A stretch of DNA of 64,000 nucleotides, taken from NCBI RefSeq assembly GCF_002287375.1, contig NZ_NPOA01000002.1:310001-374000 (forward strand), written 5' to 3'. The position numbers and the translations under genes were made by a program. The notes beneath the pieces are model-generated. The model had not been told where the DNA came from. It worked only from the letters and a program-made list of their open reading frames with translations, and made no database searches. Positions 1-8,258 of this stretch are shown here, in pieces (positions within the stretch are counted from its first letter, which is position 1; each line of letters starts with the position of its first letter). The DNA comes from Virgibacillus profundi. Its GTDB lineage: Bacteria; Bacillota; Bacilli; Bacillales; Amphibacillaceae.

Positions 1-42
1 AATTTAGGGGTATATGTAAGAAAAAAATATAGGAGGGGTTTT

Positions 43-153
43 ATGGAATATGCAATTACCGGCTGGACACTGTTTTGGTTCGCTGTACCCATGCCACTGC
101 TTGTTGTATGGGCAATCATTACCTTTTTCACGGAAAGGGGGAATGAGGACTGA
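43..153 (+). CDS. Small membrane protein, symporter accessory type (36 aa)
   Basis: A 36-codon ORF starts at ATG 43 behind a strong ribosome binding site (AGGAGGGG, 31-38) and ends in TGA 151-153, which overlaps the ATG of the next gene (TGATG). The peptide has one hydrophobic segment (about residues 8-28, rich in W, F, L and V) and a charged tail (TERGNED). Tiny one-helix proteins of this kind are known immediately upstream of sodium:solute symporter genes and are annotated as symporter small accessory proteins. The stop-start overlap implies translational coupling to the symporter. A role in assembly or regulation of the transporter is inference. Confidence 0.8.
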   Translation: MEYAITGWTLFWFAVPMPLLVVWAIITFFTERGNED

Positions 154-1646
154 TGGATCCAACGTTAATAACCTTTGCAGCTTACTTAATTGTAATGATC
201 GTTATTGGGATCATTACATATCGGATGACAAATACATTGTCTGATTATGTTCTTGGCGGTCGAAAATTGAATAGCTGGGTGACAGCATTTTCAGCATCAG
301 CCAGTGATTTTAGTGGTTGGCTCCTAATTGGCTTGCCAGGTGCTGCTTATGCGGCTGGTCTTGGTCAGTGGAGTTTGTGGATTGCTGTTGGTTTAGCAAT
401 TGGGGCGGTGATTAACTGGCAATATGTTGCAAAGAGACTACGGATTTACACAGAGTATACAAATGATTCAATAACACTTCCACAGTTTTTTGAAAATCGT
501 TTTCGGGATAAATCTCATTTATTACGTGTTATATCTGCATTATTTATTTTGGCTTTTTTCTTATTTTATACCGCTTCAGGGCTTGTTGCCGGTGCAAAGC
601 TTTTCCAGGGGACTTTTGAAATTGATTATCATATGGCACTGATTATTGGTGCAATTATTATTGTTGCATATACTTTCCTGGGCGGGTTCCTGGCGGTAAG
701 TTATACAGACTTCATTCAAGCGGCACTCATGTCAGCAGCCTTATTATTTACCTCTGTTTATGGATTGATTAAAATCGGTGGGTTCGGGGAATTATTTAAT
801 CAGCTTGGTTCAATTAGTCCAAGTCTGGTTGATGGTTTTGCAGCAACCAGCTATGATCAGGCAAGTCTATGGGAACCTGCAGGTGCAATTGGGGCTATAG
901 GAATTATTTCTGCACTTGCCTGGGGACTTGGTTATTTTGGACAACCACATATTCTGGTAAGATTTATGGCGATTCGCTCTCATAAAGAAGTAAGAAAAGC
1001 ACGTTTGATCAATGTAGCACTAGGACTCGTTATTCCACTTTATGGTGCATTGATTGTCGGGATGTTAGGGATCGTAACCTTTGATCAGCCTTTAGCAGAT
1101 TCCGAGCAGGTGTTTATCCAACTGGTTCAGTTTGTTTATGATCCATGGGTTGCTGGATTTTTGCTTGCAGCTGTTTTAGCAGCTATTATGAGTACAGTAG
1201 ACTCTCAGTTACTCGTATCTTCCAGTGCATTGTCAGAGGACTTTTACCGAAGATATTTCCGGAAACAAGCCAGTGATAAAGAATTGGTTTGGGTTGGCCG
1301 GGTATCCGTGTTATTGATTGCGCTTATCGCAGTAATGATCGCATGGAATGAAACGAGTTCCGTACTTGATCTTGTAAGTTACGCCTGGGCTGGGTTTGGT
1401 GCCACATTTGGACCACCAATTTTGTTTTCACTATTTTGGAGGAAAACTTCCCGAAATGGGCTTTTAGCAGGAATAATTGTTGGTGGAGTAACCATATTCT
1501 TATGGCCTTTAACAGGCTCGGCTCTGTATGAAATGGTTCCAGGATTTGTTTTATCGAGTATTGCTATCGTAGTATTTAGTCTAGTTGGAAAAGGTCCTTC
1601 AAAAGAAATCCTGGAAGAATACGATAAAGTTGCCGGAGTAAAATAA
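153..1646 (+). CDS. putP: Sodium:solute symporter, PutP-type (sodium/proline)
   Basis: This 497-residue polytopic protein has the length and segment order of the SSS family. The stretch SDFSGWLLIGLPGAAYAAG near residues 51-69 closely matches the sodium and proline binding region of PutP, and STVDSQLLVSSSALS near 348-362 is the conserved late motif. It should import L-proline with sodium, as osmoprotectant or nitrogen source. The start overlaps the stop of the 36-residue upstream ORF. Nineteen bases separate it from a ureohydrolase gene, so an operon is likely. That neighbour makes uptake of another nitrogenous substrate, such as a guanidino compound, a reasonable alternative. Confidence 0.85.
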   Translation: MDPTLITFAAYLIVMIVIGIITYRMTNTLSDYVLGGRKLNSWVTAFSASASDFSGWLLIGLPGAAYAAGLGQWSLWIAVGLAIGAVINWQYVAKRLRIYTEYTNDSITLPQFFENRFRDKSHLLRVISALFILAFFLFYTASGLVAGAKLFQGTFEIDYHMALIIGAIIIVAYTFLGGFLAVSYTDFIQAALMSAALLFTSVYGLIKIGGFGELFNQLGSISPSLVDGFAATSYDQASLWEPAGAIGAIGIISALAWGLGYFGQPHILVRFMAIRSHKEVRKARLINVALGLVIPLYGALIVGMLGIVTFDQPLADSEQVFIQLVQFVYDPWVAGFLLAAVLAAIMSTVDSQLLVSSSALSEDFYRRYFRKQASDKELVWVGRVSVLLIALIAVMIAWNETSSVLDLVSYAWAGFGATFGPPILFSLFWRKTSRNGLLAGIIVGGVTIFLWPLTGSALYEMVPGFVLSSIAIVVFSLVGKGPSKEILEEYDKVAGVK

Positions 1647-1665
1647 GTTTAGGAGTTGATGCAGC

Positions 1666-2622
1666 ATGAGTCAGGAAAAAATATACGGAAATACACCTTG
1701 TTATTTAGGCGGGAAAAAAGTCAGCCTAAAAGATGATAGTGCTAGTGATAGAGATGTACTAATTTATGGCGTGCCATGGGAAGGTTCTGTAACCTGGGGT
1801 GATTATACCGGCTGTGAGTTAGGACCAAAGGTAATCCGCTTAAATTCAGCACGTTATTCCGGTTATTTGCCAGAATTAAATCATATGGATGTTCTAAGTC
1901 ATTATACCATTGGTGACTTAGGTGATGTTGATGTGGTACCTGCTGATACGATAGAAACGATGCGTCGTATCGAGAATTTTGCAAGTAATGTCTGGAAAAC
2001 AGGTAAATTCCCGGTCGCATTTGGAGGCGATCATGGGATTACCTATCCGATTGTAAAAGCTCTAAGTGAAGAAGTCGAGGGAAAAGTTGGGATTATTCAT
2101 CTGGATGCCCATTATGATAACCACCCTGATTATGAAGGCGATTTATATGCGCGCAGTACACCTTTCCACCGAATTTATGAAAGTGAAAGTGTGCGTAATG
2201 AAAGTATCGTTCATATGGGTATCCATGGGCCTAGAAACGCTCCTGAAACAGGAAAATATGCAGATGAAGTAGGTGCAACTACAATCTCTGTGAGAGAAAT
2301 CCGTCAGGCAGGAACCGACTTATCAGAGCTGGCAAAGAAGGCTTATAATATTGCGAGCGAGGGAACGGAAGCTGTTTATTTAAGCATCTGCAGTGATGTA
2401 CTGGATTTTGCGTTTAATCCAGGCGGGCCTGTTGATGGAAATGGCGTAACTTCCTATGAATTGCTGGAGTTGGTTCATGAATTTGCCAAATTGGGAATTC
2501 GCGGTATGGATTATGTTGAGGTTTATCCACAACAGGATGTCAATGATAATTCTTCGCATTTCGTAACATATGCAGTGCTTTATGCATTGGCGGGTAATAT
2601 TTTAAGGGAACAAAAAAAATAA
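1666..2622 (+). CDS. Ureohydrolase (arginase/agmatinase) family protein with altered metal site
   Basis: A 318-residue protein of the arginase/agmatinase superfamily, which hydrolyses guanidino groups with a two-metal centre. Visible ligands are H123 (GGDHG), D147, H149 and D151 (DAHYD). In the last conserved motif, normally SxDxD, the sequence is SICSD, so the first aspartate is replaced by C242 while D244 is kept. E285 (VEVYP) fits the substrate-side glutamate. It lies in an apparent operon with a PutP-type symporter. The substrate is unknown; agmatine, guanidinobutyrate and formimidoylglutamate are candidates. The family assignment is sure, the reaction is not. Confidence 0.8.
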   Translation: MSQEKIYGNTPCYLGGKKVSLKDDSASDRDVLIYGVPWEGSVTWGDYTGCELGPKVIRLNSARYSGYLPELNHMDVLSHYTIGDLGDVDVVPADTIETMRRIENFASNVWKTGKFPVAFGGDHGITYPIVKALSEEVEGKVGIIHLDAHYDNHPDYEGDLYARSTPFHRIYESESVRNESIVHMGIHGPRNAPETGKYADEVGATTISVREIRQAGTDLSELAKKAYNIASEGTEAVYLSICSDVLDFAFNPGGPVDGNGVTSYELLELVHEFAKLGIRGMDYVEVYPQQDVNDNSSHFVTYAVLYALAGNILREQKK

Positions 2623-2636
2623 AGGCTATTTAAATG

Positions 2637-2670
2637 AAATCCACTTCCTGCTAAAGGGAGTGGATTTTTA
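2637..2670 (+). terminator. Rho-independent terminator after the symporter/ureohydrolase operon
   Basis: The inverted repeat AAATCCACTTCC / GGGAGTGGATTT with a 7-base loop is followed by a T run, 14 bases after the ureohydrolase stop. Confidence 0.85.
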
Positions 2671-2691
2671 AGTAATAGATAAATAGTACTA

Positions 2692-2717
2692 TAAATTTCC
2701 TTAAGATTGTCCGATAT
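2692..2717 (+). promoter_or_regulatory. Sigma-D (motility) promoter of hemAT
   Basis: TAAA (2692-2695), 14 bases, then TCCGATAT (2710-2717) matches the sigma-D consensus TAAA-N14-16-GCCGATAT in 11 of 12 positions. It lies 38 bases upstream of the chemoreceptor start, which suits a chemotaxis gene. Confidence 0.7.
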
Positions 2718-2755
2718 AATAGTATAACTATTTTTATAGGGAGAGTTTGGACAAC

Positions 2756-4075
2756 ATGGTATTAACATTATTAAATAGAAAAAAGAAAGAAAAGAAACCG
2801 GAACAATCGTTATATAGTCTTAGTAAGCAAATGAAACCGACATTCAAAGTAAAGGCAGGAACAGATTTAGAAAAGCAATTAAATATGCTTGATTTAACGG
2901 AAGAGGATTTTGCGATCGCACAAGTGCTAAAGCCTTATGTTGAGGAAGAAAATACGAATATCATCGATGGATTTTATAAAAATCTGGAGCATAATCCAAA
3001 ATTGATTGAAATTATTGAAAAGAATAGCTCCATTGAAAGACTGAAGAAAACATTAAGCAGACATATTGTGGAAATGTTTTCAGGGGAGATGAATGAAGAT
3101 TTTATTAAAAGAAGAAAAATTATTGCACATATTCATGTAAGAATAGGATTGACCCAGAAATGGTATATTGCATCTTTTCAAAAGATTTTCGCTGGCCTAA
3201 TGGATGTTATACAAAGAAATTTGCCTATTCAGGAAGATCGTATCCTTGCAATAAAAATAGTAAATAAATTATTAAATTTAGAGCAGCAAGTTGTATTGGA
3301 AGCTTATGATGATGAAGTAATTCGGTTGAAAGAAGAGGAAGCCAAAAAGAAAATGGAGATGATTGGATCTCTGGAAAAGGCATCGGATGAATTGGCTGTC
3401 TTATCAGAGGAAACAAATACATCCCTAGAAGAAATGACAACTCAAATAGATGTAATTACGTCTAATTCGAAAATCAGTACTGACCTTGCCGAAGAGACAA
3501 AAAGAGCAGCTGATGGCGGAAGTGCGCTTTTAGGTGAAATGAGCAGTTCTATAGAAAATATGGAAGAGAGTACAATGAAAGTAAATGAGGATATGACCAG
3601 TCTGGAAACGACTTCGATTCAAATCAAAGAGATTATTGAAATTGTAAAATCAATTGCAGATCAAACAAACCTGCTGGCATTGAATGCGTCTATTGAAGCA
3701 GCAAGGGCAGGAGAACATGGTCGTGGTTTTGCAGTGGTCGCTAATGAGGTGCGAAAACTGGCAGAACAAACTGGTAGTTCAGTGACAAATGTTACTGAAT
3801 TGGTAAACCAAACAAATGAACAAATTTTCAATAGTTCTTCTTCGATTATAGAGGTTCAGGATTATTTAACAGCTGTCAAAAATCAATTGGAAAATACGGA
3901 ACATGCTTTTGCTGATATTGACAATAGTATGGAGAAAACAAAAACAAGCAATAAAAATATTCAGGCTGATTTAGAGATATTTGGCCAAGCCATTCATGGG
4001 ATTGAACAATCTGCTGTAACGATTTCTGAATCAGCTGAATATCTGAACAGGATGATGGGAGATCGGAACGATTAG
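2756..4075 (+). CDS. hemAT: Haem-based aerotactic transducer HemAT
   Basis: This soluble globin-coupled methyl-accepting chemotaxis protein senses oxygen and signals to CheA/CheW. The N-terminal half is a globin sensor with the proximal histidine in [12 protein letters not shown] (about residue 127). The C-terminal half carries the MCP signalling hairpin around [18 protein letters not shown] and [18 protein letters not shown]. There are no membrane segments. ATG 2756 is preferred over an in-frame TTG at 2747 because the AGGGAGAG site (2738-2745) is ten bases from the ATG but only one from the TTG. Length (439 aa) is close to B. subtilis HemAT. A sigma-D promoter lies upstream. Confidence 0.93.
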   Translation: MVLTLLNRKKKEKKPEQSLYSLSKQMKPTFKVKAGTDLEKQLNMLDLTEEDFAIAQVLKPYVEEENTNIIDGFYKNLEHNPKLIEIIEKNSSIERLKKTLSRHIVEMFSGEMNEDFIKRRKIIAHIHVRIGLTQKWYIASFQKIFAGLMDVIQRNLPIQEDRILAIKIVNKLLNLEQQVVLEAYDDEVIRLKEEEAKKKMEMIGSLEKASDELAVLSEETNTSLEEMTTQIDVITSNSKISTDLAEETKRAADGGSALLGEMSSSIENMEESTMKVNEDMTSLETTSIQIKEIIEIVKSIADQTNLLALNASIEAARAGEHGRGFAVVANEVRKLAEQTGSSVTNVTELVNQTNEQIFNSSSSIIEVQDYLTAVKNQLENTEHAFADIDNSMEKTKTSNKNIQADLEIFGQAIHGIEQSAVTISESAEYLNRMMGDRND

Positions 4076-4148
4076 ATACCAATAATTAATAAGGAAAGCT
4101 CTTTTCGTAAGTTTTAGGACTGCACTTCGTTCGCCCCACCAAAATACT

Positions 4149-4576
4149 GTTGCTTTTTAATCCTCGCATTAGATATAAAAGACGACGTATGCGCTGGATT
4201 GTTTTCTGCTGCGGACCATTGCTTTCCGCGGGCACGGCTTCAGCCTCCTCGAGAAAACCACTCTGCGGGGTCTTCAGACACGTGCTTTTCCCGCAGGAGT
4301 CAACGGTCCTCCGCTCCAAACAACCGCATAAATGTGCAAGTATTTGTTTAAATTAATCAAGAATTTTTTTTAAATTTTAAAGCACAATTCCAGCGGAGGA
4401 AACACATTGAAGACTCCTGCGGGAGGAAAGGCATAGGTGAGACCCCCGAGTGCGTAGCACGAGGAGGCTCACCAGCCGCCCGCGGAAAGCGAAATGTGTT
4501 TCCGGAGCGGTCATTGAGACCTACTACCATTAATTTTACGTTACCTTTTACATCTTTTATGGCAAAAAGAATAATC
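4149..4576. repeat. Composite inverted-repeat element 1 (copy with two cores)
   Basis: A GC-rich, non-coding block of about 430 bp. It has imperfect terminal inverted repeats: the left end starts GTTGCTTTTTAATCC and includes AGATATAAAAGACGACGTA; the right end, read inward, includes CATAAAAGATGTAAAAGGTAACG. Inside are two 120-base cores facing each other, one near 4196-4320 (plus orientation) and one near 4391-4510 (minus orientation), each with CTTTCCGCGGG, CCTCCTCG and CCGCAGGAGTC-like blocks. Related elements lie at 20136-20571 and 55319-55628. Short ORFs here are artefacts of the repeat. It looks like a MITE-type or structured intergenic element; no transposase is present. Confidence 0.75.
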
Positions 4577-4594
4577 TTTTAGAAAACAGCCTAA

Positions 4595-4633
4595 AGAAAA
4601 AAGGATATTACAATAACGGAATATCCTTTTTTC
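4595..4633. terminator. Bidirectional terminator-like hairpin
   Basis: The repeat AAAAAAGGATATT / AATATCCTTTTTT brackets a short loop. It has T runs on both strands, next to the right end of repeat element 1. Confidence 0.6.
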
Positions 4634-4770
4634 TTATTGTTTTTAGAAATGCAATATCAACACGGATAATTATACCTATTTTGAATTCAGAATATCCTCC
4701 TTATGACTCTTGTTGCTAAAATGACCGGGTGTTACGATAGTATTATAGAAATGAAAAAGGGGGGAACAGG

Positions 4771-5010
4771 TTGACCAAAGATATGGTGGAAGATCTGTTG
4801 CATACTATCACGCTATGGTTGGAGGATTTAGAAGATATACAAATAAACGGCCATCAAATCGATGAAAACTACACAAAACTGGAAGCTGAAGCAACTAATA
4901 TAGAATTGGATATCAATGGATTGAAGCAAAATATAAGAAATATCGATAAACAATTAGCCGTAGTGATGGAATGTCATTTAGGAAAAGGAACCGATAAGTT
5001 AATCGTATGA
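4771..5010 (+). CDS. Hypothetical small helical protein (79 aa)
   Basis: The ORF starts with TTG 4771, six bases after the strong site AAGGGGGG (4757-4764). The 79-residue product is acidic, mostly predicted helix, with heptad-like spacing of I and L (for example ELDINGLKQNIRNIDKQL), and no signal peptide or membrane segment. I do not recognise the family. It stands alone between repeat element 1 and a drug/metabolite transporter. A terminator-like hairpin follows, supporting a real single-gene unit. Confidence 0.6.
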   Translation: MTKDMVEDLLHTITLWLEDLEDIQINGHQIDENYTKLEAEATNIELDINGLKQNIRNIDKQLAVVMECHLGKGTDKLIV

Positions 5011-5023
5011 AATGTAATTAACT

Positions 5024-5052
5024 TAAGCGTGCATCGGCAGGCTTATTTTTTT
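5024..5052 (+). terminator. Terminator after the 79-residue ORF
   Basis: TAAGC / GCTTA with an inner GC pair is followed by seven T residues, just downstream of the stop at 5010. Confidence 0.6.
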
Positions 5053-5099
5053 GGTCTTTTTTGGTATAGACTGCTATCATGACAAGCAGGAGGGAAATT

Positions 5100-6026
5100 G
5101 TGGGGAATCAATTCAATTCATTTATATCTATTTTACAAAAAAACAAGAAAATCTTGTGGCTGCTGATTATAATAATTACATTGCTATGGGGCTATGCCTG
5201 GGTGCTGATGAAGGCTTCCCTTGAATACATGGGCCCATTTACTTTTTCTTCGTTTCGCTTTGGGGTAGGATCCGTCACCTTATTGCTTGTCGTCTGGTTA
5301 TTGAAAATTGGCCTTCCAGCTAAAAAACACTGGAAACATTTAATTATCGTTGGCTTCCTGCAAACGACTGTCGTTTTTCTGCTGGTCATGTATGGGCTTC
5401 GCTTTGTGGATGCAGGAAAATCTTCCGTACTTCTTTACTCTATGCCATTGTGGAGCACCATTCTGGCAACGAAATACCTTGGGGAAAAAATTACGCCTGC
5501 TAAACTTTCGGGCCTATTAATAGGAATGGTTGGGCTGTTAGCCATTTTAGGCTGGGATATTTGGAAGGAACCAAATATAAAAATGATCTTTGGTGAATTT
5601 CTTATCATCATTTCTTCTGTATCATGGGCGGTAGCAAATGTTTATTATCGAATAAAACTCCAAAGTCTGCCAAAACTTCAGGTCAATGCCTATCAAATGT
5701 TTTTCGGTACAATTGGAATCGTAATTGCAACACTTTTCATGGAATGGGGCAAGCCCATCGCGCTTAATGTACATAGTATTTATTATATACTGTTCACTGG
5801 AATACTGGCATCTGCTCTTTGTTTCACTGTATGGTTTTTAATTCTTAGTTTGATCGACATGGCGACAGCTACAATATCTACATTACTCGTTCCGATGTTT
5901 GGCTTGCTGTTCAGCAGTTTGATTTTGGGTGAGAAAATGTCAATTGGTGTAATTACAGGTTCTATCCTGATTATAGTTGGTATTGTTGTTGCACAATTGC
6001 CGAAAAACAAGCCTCGACACAGGTAG
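5100..6026 (+). CDS. DMT superfamily transporter, EamA type
   Basis: A roughly 308-residue integral membrane protein with about ten hydrophobic segments in two EamA repeats; the first repeat shows WGYAWVLMKASLEYMGPF. Such proteins usually export amino acids, nucleosides or drugs; the substrate here cannot be told. GTG 5100 is chosen because AGGAGGG (5088-5094) sits five bases upstream; the earlier in-frame ATG at 5079 has no ribosome binding site. The stop codon lies inside the loop of its terminator. Confidence 0.85.
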   Translation: MGNQFNSFISILQKNKKILWLLIIIITLLWGYAWVLMKASLEYMGPFTFSSFRFGVGSVTLLLVVWLLKIGLPAKKHWKHLIIVGFLQTTVVFLLVMYGLRFVDAGKSSVLLYSMPLWSTILATKYLGEKITPAKLSGLLIGMVGLLAILGWDIWKEPNIKMIFGEFLIIISSVSWAVANVYYRIKLQSLPKLQVNAYQMFFGTIGIVIATLFMEWGKPIALNVHSIYYILFTGILASALCFTVWFLILSLIDMATATISTLLVPMFGLLFSSLILGEKMSIGVITGSILIIVGIVVAQLPKNKPRHR

Positions 6027-6049
6027 TGCCGAGGCTTGTTAGGTGTTTT
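6006..6049 (+). terminator. Terminator overlapping the end of the EamA gene
   Basis: A perfect 11-bp stem, AACAAGCCTCG / CGAGGCTTGTT, is followed by a T-rich stretch. The TAG stop at 6024-6026 falls in the 13-base loop. Confidence 0.8.
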
Positions 6050-6095
6050 TGAGGAAGTGCAAATTAACTTAATATTATTGCTTTTATCCAATTTC

Positions 6096-6123
6096 TAAAG
6101 GATTGCTTACAATGAACCGATAG
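6096..6123 (+). promoter_or_regulatory. Sigma-D promoter of the chemoreceptor gene
   Basis: TAAA (6096-6099), 16 bases, then ACCGATAG (6116-6123) matches the sigma-D pattern. It sits 57 bases before the preferred start of the MCP gene. Confidence 0.65.
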
Positions 6124-6179
6124 ACTAACAGTGAGGATCTTTCCTACATAGACATTAAATGAAAACAGAGGTGCGGAAA

Positions 6180-7874
6180 TTGAAAAGGAAATTTGGCTTT
6201 AAAAGTATCAAATCAAAAATAATATTTGGTTTTTCGATTGTTATTTTATTGGTAATATTATTATCTGCGTATAATATTTATAGCACAGTAAAGACGAATG
6301 AAGATATACAGGAGATAATGGACTACCAGCTTACGTTGCTGATTGCTGATGAGAAGATGGTTATCAATATGGCGGAACGAACAGCCTTATTACGCGGTTA
6401 TTTATTATTTGGAGATGCAGCATTATTAAATCAATTTAGTGAAGGTGTAGAACCATCTATTGCCTTGGAAAATCAGGTGCTTGAGCTAAATGATTCAGAG
6501 GAAGTCCAGGCTATTATCGATAAAAAGATAGAATGGGGACATTTTACGGATGATGTGATTGCAGAATATGAAAGCGGGAATGAAGACCGTGCATTAGATA
6601 TTATGTCATTATTTGTAAGACCACTTTCAAATGAAATCATGGCAGACTTTCAAGAAATGGCTGATAAGAGAGAAACGATCATAAATGATATGGGTAACGA
6701 AATTATATCCAATGGAGAAAGTAATTTTATGTTCAGCAGTATTATTACTGGTCTTGTATTAATTTTAGGTATTGCAGCAGCCAGTATTACGTCACGAAGT
6801 ATTAGTAAACCAATTATTAAAGTAATGAATCGTATGAATCTCATCGCAAGTGGTGATATGAGTCAGGAGCCGCTTGTTACAAAATCAAAAGATGAAGTAG
6901 GTCAGCTTGTTGTTGCGACAAATAATATGGCAAAAAACACACGTCAATTATTGAACAGAGTTCAGGTTGTATCTGAAACGGTCTCGAGTCAAAGTGAAGA
7001 GCTTACGCAATCCGCGAATGAAGTAAAAGCTGGTTCAGAACAGGTTGCAATTACCATGCAGGAATTGGCAAGTGGTTCAGAATCACAGGCAAATAGTGCA
7101 AGTGATTTAGCATCAGTAATGGGCAGTTTTTCGGAGAAAGTTCAAGAGGCAAATGAAAAAGGTGAACTTATTCAGAAAGCTTCAAATGAAGTACAGCATA
7201 TGACAACAGAAGGCAGTACTTTAATGGAAAACACGACAAAGCAAATGGCAAAAATTGATCAAATTGTTCAAGTCGCTGTTAAAAAGGTGGAAGGCTTAGA
7301 TGCTCAATCTCAACAAATAGCAAACTTAGTGTCTGTAATAAAAGATATTTCGGAGCAAACAAATCTTCTTGCATTAAATGCAGCAATTGAAGCAGCAAGA
7401 GCAGGTGAGCATGGGAGAGGGTTTGCGGTAGTTGCGGATGAAGTGAGGAAGCTGGCTGAACAGGTATCTGATTCGGTAATGGATATTACAGATATAGTAA
7501 ACGGCATTCAAAATGAAACGAATGAAGTAACTGATTCCCTTCAAAGCAGTTATACAGAAGTGGAACAAGGACAAAAGGATATCAAAGCTACTGGTGAGAC
7601 TTTAAATGGAATCAATTTATTTGTATCTGAAATGGCAAGCAGCATTCAACTGGTTTCACAAAACCTAGCAGACATTGCCGCAAACAGCCAGGAAATGAAT
7701 GGATCGATTGAAGAAATAGCTTCGATTTCTGAAGAATCAGCTGCCGGAGTTGAGGAAACCTCTGCATCATCTGAACAGACAAGCAGTTCAATGGATGAAA
7801 TTGCATCAAGTTCCGAGCATCTTGCTAAGTCAGCTGAAGAGTTGAATGGCTTGGTAAAACAGTTTAAGCTTTAG
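6180..7874 (+). CDS. Methyl-accepting chemotaxis protein, membrane type
   Basis: A 564-residue chemoreceptor. In order: a short cytoplasmic basic stretch, TM1 (about 13-32), a helical four-helix-bundle type sensor (about 35-180), TM2 (about 184-205), a HAMP domain, and the signalling domain with [19 protein letters not shown] and [17 protein letters not shown]. It should control CheA through CheW in response to an unknown ligand. The TTG at 6180 has GAGGTG six bases upstream, while the in-frame ATG at 6159 has no ribosome binding site. A sigma-D promoter is present. Confidence 0.9.
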   Translation: MKRKFGFKSIKSKIIFGFSIVILLVILLSAYNIYSTVKTNEDIQEIMDYQLTLLIADEKMVINMAERTALLRGYLLFGDAALLNQFSEGVEPSIALENQVLELNDSEEVQAIIDKKIEWGHFTDDVIAEYESGNEDRALDIMSLFVRPLSNEIMADFQEMADKRETIINDMGNEIISNGESNFMFSSIITGLVLILGIAAASITSRSISKPIIKVMNRMNLIASGDMSQEPLVTKSKDEVGQLVVATNNMAKNTRQLLNRVQVVSETVSSQSEELTQSANEVKAGSEQVAITMQELASGSESQANSASDLASVMGSFSEKVQEANEKGELIQKASNEVQHMTTEGSTLMENTTKQMAKIDQIVQVAVKKVEGLDAQSQQIANLVSVIKDISEQTNLLALNAAIEAARAGEHGRGFAVVADEVRKLAEQVSDSVMDITDIVNGIQNETNEVTDSLQSSYTEVEQGQKDIKATGETLNGINLFVSEMASSIQLVSQNLADIAANSQEMNGSIEEIASISEESAAGVEETSASSEQTSSSMDEIASSSEHLAKSAEELNGLVKQFKL

Positions 7875-7893
7875 GAAAATCATAGGTATATAT

Positions 7894-7926
7894 GGAAGTT
7901 AATTTTTTAATTGGCTTCCTTTTTTA
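7894..7926 (+). terminator. Terminator of the chemoreceptor gene
   Basis: The stem GGAAGTTAATT / AATTGGCTTCC (with G-T pairs) is followed by TTTTTT. Confidence 0.8.
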
Positions 7927-8186
7927 TTTAATATAACTATTAGTATACATGATCTTCACAAGATGATTGAGAAATTAGAGTCGAGGGTAAGTGAATTAGA
8001 AGAGGTAGTGAACAATTCAAAAAACAACCTGGTGTAAAGTACGCTACGAAATTGCTTATAAAATCCCTTAGCAGTAAACTAGTAAGAAAGGGGACAGCGC
8101 TAAAGCTATCCCCTGCATTCAATTCCTCAATCTTAAAATTACTCCAGCATATCGCCAGAATGCAAGTCCAGTATTCAAAAAACTTT
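7927..8186 (+). other. Intergenic stretch with a possible gene remnant
   Basis: About 260 bases without a convincing gene. A 24-codon coiled-coil-like reading frame (7963-8037; MIEKLESRVSELEEVV) has no ribosome binding site and may be the tail of a lost gene. An imperfect hairpin GGGGACAGC / GCTATCCCC lies near 8090-8115. Nothing else is recognised before the ltaS promoter. Confidence 0.3.
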
Positions 8187-8215
8187 TTGACTCCCACTAC
8201 CTTTTACTGTATACT
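8187..8215 (+). promoter_or_regulatory. Sigma-A promoter of ltaS
   Basis: TTGACT (8187-8192), exactly 17 bases, then TATACT (8210-8215), with TG just before the -10. This is close to the housekeeping consensus and 43 bases ahead of the ltaS start. Confidence 0.8.
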
Positions 8216-8258
8216 TAAAAATCGTTAATAAAATGTATTTAAACATGAGGTGAGTATA

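Noticed and set aside
4086-4356. ORFs of 68-77 codons on both strands
   Set aside because: They lie inside repeat element 1 and follow its repeated sequence; the same frames recur in the other elements without ribosome binding sites.
7963-8037. 24-codon coiled-coil frame
   Set aside because: No ribosome binding site or promoter; too short to assign, mentioned only as possible remnant.
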